From UBA1161 sp049520395 (GTDB taxonomy: Bacteria; Planctomycetota; Phycisphaerae; Tepidisphaerales; Tepidisphaeraceae), in contig JBEKPV010000102.1 in NCBI GenBank assembly GCA_049520395.1, positions 1 through 16,668 on the forward strand: DNA of 16,668 nt, given 5' to 3'. A model generated the notes under the pieces. That model saw nothing but the letters and a program-made list of their open reading frames with translations. It did not search any database and was not told where the DNA came from. The position numbers and the translations under genes were made by a program. Of the stretch, positions 13,320 to 16,668 are shown one piece after another. Numbering within the stretch: position 1 is the stretch's first letter; each line of letters opens with the position of its first letter.

Positions 13320-14472
13320 AACCGCGGTCCAAACCATGGCCCCGAGCTTGGCCAACGATGTCACCGGCCGCACCATGCGCCGCTGGGGCGCCCGTCTGGG
13401 CCTGACGTGGATCGTCCTGCTCGTGCTGCTGGCCGTCTTCGCGCCGTTCCTGGCCAACTCCCGGCCTCTTCTCCTGAAATCCCACGGCCATTGGTCCAGC
13501 CCCGCCATTGAAAACCTCACTCCCGCCGACGTAATTATCCAAGCCGTTTTTTGGACGACGATCATTCTCTGGAAAATGCCCGTGAGCCTCCGCACCAAGA
13601 TTCTCATCGAACTGGCGGTATTGGTTTCGACGACGATCGGCGCCCTCGTGTGGGTCCATCCCTCGGAACTCGTGATTTATGAAACCTATCGTCAGGACGA
13701 GCGGGCCGGGAATGTCGAGAAAGTGATCAACGCCCCGATCCCATTTTCCCCCGACGATCACCAGCGCGATTTGGAGGACGCGCAGCTTAAGCCGCCGGAT
13801 TCGGCTCACTGGATGGGCACCACGGAAAACTCCGCGGATTTGGCCAGCAACATGATCTTCGCCACCCGCATTGCCCTGTCGATCGGGTTTATATCCGTGA
13901 GCATCGCCGTCGTGATCGGCGTGATCGTCGGCGGATTGATGGGCTATTTCGTCGGATGGGTCGATTTGCTGGGAATGCGCCTCGTGGAAATTTTTGATGC
14001 CGTACCCACACTCCTCCTGCTCCTCTGTTTCATCGCTTTTTTCCCGCGCAATCTCTACATCATGATGGCGATCATCGGCCTGACCGGTTGGGTCGGTTAT
14101 GCTTACTTCGTTCGCGGTGAATTTTTGAGCCTGCGCGATCGCGATTTTGTCCAGGCCGCGCGGGCCGCGGGGATTCCGCTCCGCTCCATCATCTTCCGCC
14201 ACATGCTGCTGAACGGTCTCACCCCCGTGATCGTCAGCGCCAGCTTCGGCGTCGCCAGCGCCATTCTCATCGAAAGCACCCTCAGCTTTTTAGGAATCGG
14301 ACTCGTGCAGGAATCCAGCTGGGGCGCCTTGCTCGAAGAGGCGCTGGGCGTCGGAGGAACCTTTTATTGGTGGATCGCCCTCTATCCCGGCCTGGCGATC
14401 TTTCTGACGGTCTTCGCATACAATCTGCTCGGCGAAGCCCTGCGCGACGCCCTCGACCCCAAGCTCAGGTGA
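13312..14472 (+). CDS. ABC transporter permease, C subunit, YejE-like with extra membrane segments (module 2)
   Basis: At 386 residues this C-type permease is about 70 longer than the module 1 partner. After helix 1 (about 31-48) comes FLANSRPLLLKSHGHWSSP at 46-64, which resembles the start of the periplasmic domain of E. coli YejE (compare its IANDKPLLVRYDG). Then, unlike YejE, two further hydrophobic stretches occur at about 73-88 (DVIIQAVFWTTIILWK) and 97-115 (LIELAVLVSTTIGALVWV region). A polar segment ending HWMGTTENSADLASNM leads into the conserved core: helices near 185-210, 228-244, 249-266 and onward, EAA loop at 279-301 (VQAARAAGIPLRSIIFRHML) and SFLGIGLVQESSWGALLEEA. The C-terminus GEALRDALDPK is standard. 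Start overlaps the B subunit by 8 bases (ATGACTGA). Confidence 0.9.
   Translation: MTETAVQTMAPSLANDVTGRTMRRWGARLGLTWIVLLVLLAVFAPFLANSRPLLLKSHGHWSSPAIENLTPADVIIQAVFWTTIILWKMPVSLRTKILIELAVLVSTTIGALVWVHPSELVIYETYRQDERAGNVEKVINAPIPFSPDDHQRDLEDAQLKPPDSAHWMGTTENSADLASNMIFATRIALSIGFISVSIAVVIGVIVGGLMGYFVGWVDLLGMRLVEIFDAVPTLLLLLCFIAFFPRNLYIMMAIIGLTGWVGYAYFVRGEFLSLRDRDFVQAARAAGIPLRSIIFRHMLLNGLTPVIVSASFGVASAILIESTLSFLGIGLVQESSWGALLEEALGVGGTFYWWIALYPGLAIFLTVFAYNLLGEALRDALDPKLR
14467..14472 (+). promoter_or_regulatory. Shine-Dalgarno choosing the ATPase D start
   Basis: AGGTGA, which also contains the stop codon of the upstream permease, lies 9 bases before ATG 14482. A GTG in the same frame at 14473 directly abuts this site and so is unlikely to be the start. 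Confidence 0.5.
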
Positions 14473-14481
14473 GTGATCCGC

Positions 14482-15525
14482 ATGGCGCAGCCGATTCTGG
14501 AACTTCGCAATTTGACCGTCGCGTTCGAAAACTCCGGCCGCGAAATTCGCCCCGTACAGGATGTCTCCCTTTCCATTTATCCCGGCCAGACTCTTGCCGT
14601 CGTCGGCGAAAGCGGCTGCGGGAAATCCGTGACCGCCCTCTCCATCCTCCGCCTCATCCCCATGCCCCCGGGAAAAATCCTGGGCGGCCAGGTGCTTCTC
14701 GACGGACGCGATCTTTTGACACTCTCCGAACGACAAATGCGCGACGTCCGCGGCGGCGAAATCGCCATGATTTTTCAAGAGCCCATGACCTCCCTGAATC
14801 CCGTCTTCACGATCGGCGAGCAGATTGTCGAAGCCGTCAAATTGCATCAGCATGTGAATACCTCCCAGGCGTACAAGATCGCCGAGCAGGCTTTGCACGA
14901 TGTGGGGATCGCCGATCCCGATAAACGAGTGCACGAATATCCCCATCGTCTCTCCGGCGGAATGCGGCAGCGCGTGATGATCGCGATGGCGTTATCCTGC
15001 CAGCCCAAACTCTTAATCGCCGATGAGCCCACGACGGCGCTGGATGTCACAATTCAGGCGCAGATTCTGGAATTATTGCGCCGATTGCAGCAGCAGCGCG
15101 GGATGTCGATCCTGCTGATCACGCACGATCTGGGCGTCGTCGCCGAAAACGCCGACGCCGTCGCCGTGATGTACGCCAGCAAGATTGTCGAGTACGCCTC
15201 GGCATTCGATCTGTTCGATTATCCAAAACATCCCTACACCGAGGGGCTTTTCCGCGCCGTGCCGCGATTGGGAGACTCCGGCGGCCGATTGACCGCGATC
15301 CCCGGCGCCGTCCCCAACCCCTCCAGATTTCCCAGCGGATGCAAATTTCATCCACGCTGCCCGCGCGCCAGTGGCGATCCGCTCTGCGCCAATACCGAGC
15401 CGCCGCTGCGCGAGATCGCGCCGGGCCATTGGGCGTCGTGTCATCACATTGAAGATTTCGCCCAGAAGCCGATCACGCGGCCCGCCAGCGAGGCCAAGCG
15501 CCCGCAGGGGAGTTTGGCGACATGA
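14482..15525 (+). CDS. Opp/Dpp-type ABC transporter ATP-binding protein D
   Basis: The 347-residue cytoplasmic ATPase powers the importer together with the next gene product. All nucleotide-binding motifs are intact: Walker A GESGCGKS at 42-49, Q-loop Gln99 in IFQEPMTSLNP, signature LSGGMRQR at 157-164, Walker B LLIADE at 177-182 and the switch His215 in LLITHDLG. The C-terminal oligopeptide/dipeptide domain carries four cysteines at 287, 293, 302 and 320 (C-x5-C-x8-C-x17-C). This matches the cysteine set that coordinates a 4Fe-4S cluster in DppD-type subunits; cluster binding here is inference. The start at ATG 14482 leaves a 9-base gap after the permease stop. The gene ends in an ATGA overlap with ATPase F. 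The locus has two permease pairs but only this D/F pair. Confidence 0.94.
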   Translation: MAQPILELRNLTVAFENSGREIRPVQDVSLSIYPGQTLAVVGESGCGKSVTALSILRLIPMPPGKILGGQVLLDGRDLLTLSERQMRDVRGGEIAMIFQEPMTSLNPVFTIGEQIVEAVKLHQHVNTSQAYKIAEQALHDVGIADPDKRVHEYPHRLSGGMRQRVMIAMALSCQPKLLIADEPTTALDVTIQAQILELLRRLQQQRGMSILLITHDLGVVAENADAVAVMYASKIVEYASAFDLFDYPKHPYTEGLFRAVPRLGDSGGRLTAIPGAVPNPSRFPSGCKFHPRCPRASGDPLCANTEPPLREIAPGHWASCHHIEDFAQKPITRPASEAKRPQGSLAT

Positions 15526-16589
15526 GCGAAGGACATTCGCAAAACGGCGCCCCGCTCCTGAGCGTCCGCGATTTGCGCACCCACTTCCCCATCAAGCGCG
15601 GCGTCCTGTCCCGCACCGCCGGATATATCAAAGCCGTCGACGGCGTCAGCTTCGACATCCAACCCGGCAAAACCCTCGGCCTCGTCGGCGAATCCGGATG
15701 CGGAAAAACCACCGTCGGCCGAACCGTCCTGCGGCTCATCCCCGCCACCAGCGGACAGGTCCTCTACAAGGGACACGATTTTTTCGCCTACCGCGGCGAA
15801 ACCCTCCGAAAACTCCGCCGCCACATGCAGATCATCTTCCAGGACCCCGTCGGAAGCCTCAACCCGCGCATGCGCGTCGGAAACATCATCGGCGAGCCGA
15901 TCCAGGTGCATGGCCTGGCCAAGGGTTCGGCGCGCCAGGAAATGGTCGCCGCCCTCCTTCGCCGCGTGGGCCTCGATCCATCCGACGCCCAGCGCTATCC
16001 CCACGAATTCTCCGGCGGCCAGCGGCAACGCATCGGCATCGCCCGCGCGCTGGGCCTCTCGCCCGATTTCATCGTCTGCGATGAACCGGTCTCCGCCCTG
16101 GACGTCTCGATCCAAAGCCAGATTCTCAATCTCCTGGCCGATCTGCGCGAAGAGCGCGGGATCGCCTATCTTTTCATCGCGCACAATCTGGCGGTGATCG
16201 AGCATTTCTCCGACGACGTGGCGGTGATGTATCTCGGCCGCATCGTGGAAAAGGCGGCGGCGAAAGAACTCTACGCCAATCCGAAACATCCCTACACGAT
16301 GGCGCTTTTGTCCGCCGCGCCCGAGCCCGATCCGCGCCGAAAACGTTCGCGGATCGTGCTGGGCGGCGAGGTCCCATCGCCGGCGAGTCCGCCGGGCGGG
16401 TGCCCGTTTCATCCGCGCTGCCAGCTATCGCGCCAGGCCGCCACGGAATCCGGCGCGGGCGAAACCACGGAAATCGAAAGCGGCGGCGAGAAGTTTCGCG
16501 TCCTGGCGAAATGCGCCAGGGAAGTGCCCCCACTGGAGGCGAAGCAGGGCGACGCCGGGCATCTGGCGGCCTGTTGGGTGACCAAGTGA
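15522..16589 (+). CDS. Opp/Dpp-type ABC transporter ATP-binding protein F
   Basis: This 355-residue cytoplasmic ATPase is the OppF/DppF partner. It has the F-type N-terminus with LRTHFPIKRGVLSRT and YIKAVDGVSFDI, Walker A GESGCGKT at 56-63, the Q-loop in IFQDPVGSLNPRM, signature FSGGQRQR at 163-170, Walker B FIVCDE at 183-188 and His221 in FIAHNLAVI. The switch region reads AHNLAV instead of the commoner SHDLAV, with Asn after the His. The C-terminal domain has cysteines at 294, 300, 331 and 351; the 30-residue gap between the second and third is much longer than the 8-residue gap in the D subunit, owing to a Gly/Glu/Thr-rich insert. It starts at the ATGA overlap with ATPase D and is the last recognisable gene. 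The remaining 79 bases contain no clear terminator or gene start. Confidence 0.94.
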   Translation: MSEGHSQNGAPLLSVRDLRTHFPIKRGVLSRTAGYIKAVDGVSFDIQPGKTLGLVGESGCGKTTVGRTVLRLIPATSGQVLYKGHDFFAYRGETLRKLRRHMQIIFQDPVGSLNPRMRVGNIIGEPIQVHGLAKGSARQEMVAALLRRVGLDPSDAQRYPHEFSGGQRQRIGIARALGLSPDFIVCDEPVSALDVSIQSQILNLLADLREERGIAYLFIAHNLAVIEHFSDDVAVMYLGRIVEKAAAKELYANPKHPYTMALLSAAPEPDPRRKRSRIVLGGEVPSPASPPGGCPFHPRCQLSRQAATESGAGETTEIESGGEKFRVLAKCAREVPPLEAKQGDAGHLAACWVTK

Positions 16590-16668
16590 TTCTCCATCCA
16601 ATCAAGATTCGGCTCGGTGCGCGCCGCCCCGCGATCCGTGCAAATCCGCGCCGCGCGGCTAAAATCCC

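Noticed and set aside
13267..14202. A 311-codon minus-strand open frame
   Set aside because: Antisense to permease C2, compositionally Asp/Gly/His/Glu-rich as expected from reversed GC-rich coding sequence, with no ribosome site or motif.
15444..16412. A 322-codon minus-strand open frame
   Set aside because: Antisense to the ATPase F gene, where every ABC motif is intact on the plus strand.
1..16668. CRISPR arrays, tRNA or rRNA genes, prophage or integrase genes
   Set aside because: I looked for regularly spaced repeats, tRNA-like stems, conserved rRNA stretches and recombinase motifs and saw none; I could not run covariance-model searches.

Overview
This 16.7 kb window looks like a draft-genome contig (it holds a two-base N run) from a GC-rich bacterium. 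I infer a member of the Planctomycetota, possibly Phycisphaerae-like. The hints are a secreted protein ending in a VPxP-type variant of the PEP-CTERM sorting signal, a flagellar FliM, an abundant-in-planctomycetes Gfo/Idh/MocA oxidoreductase, and several genes with weak or no Shine-Dalgarno sequence. The taxonomic call is inference only; no rRNA or tRNA gene was seen.

Layout. The 5' end of fliM runs off the left edge on the minus strand (1-185) and is divergent from a Gfo/Idh/MocA-family oxidoreductase (267-1367). A compact inverted-repeat element with TA at both ends (1422-1603), MITE-like in form, separates it from a seven-helix membrane protein of unknown function (1708-2871). Convergent to that are, on the minus strand, a PEP-CTERM-like secreted protein (2964-3581) and leuA, 2-isopropylmalate synthase (3841-5332). 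leuA is interrupted by an assembly gap at 4790-4791, not by a convincing mutation.

The 5' leader of leuA is the most informative regulatory region. It has a near-consensus sigma70-type promoter (5524-5552), a short leader ORF with four leucine codons, and three segments that can form mutually exclusive antiterminator and terminator hairpins. The terminator carries a long U tract. The leader stop codon lies inside the antiterminator's first arm, as in classical amino-acid attenuation. The leuA -35 box and a possible divergent -35 box form an inverted repeat.

The right-hand 11 kb is one plus-strand gene train. It begins with a secreted helical protein of unknown function (5627-6760). Then comes an oligopeptide-type ABC uptake locus with the order SBP1, permease B1, permease C1, SBP2, permease B2, permease C2, ATPase D, ATPase F. 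Six of the seven junctions overlap or nearly abut (1-, 4- or 8-base overlaps, 9- and 21-base gaps). Two different binding-protein/permease modules therefore appear to share one pair of ATPases. The second module resembles the YejB/YejE branch and its C-type permease has an unusual insert with two extra hydrophobic segments. SBP2 is predicted to be membrane-tethered through a TM helix and a short coiled coil. The last 79 bases hold nothing I can identify.
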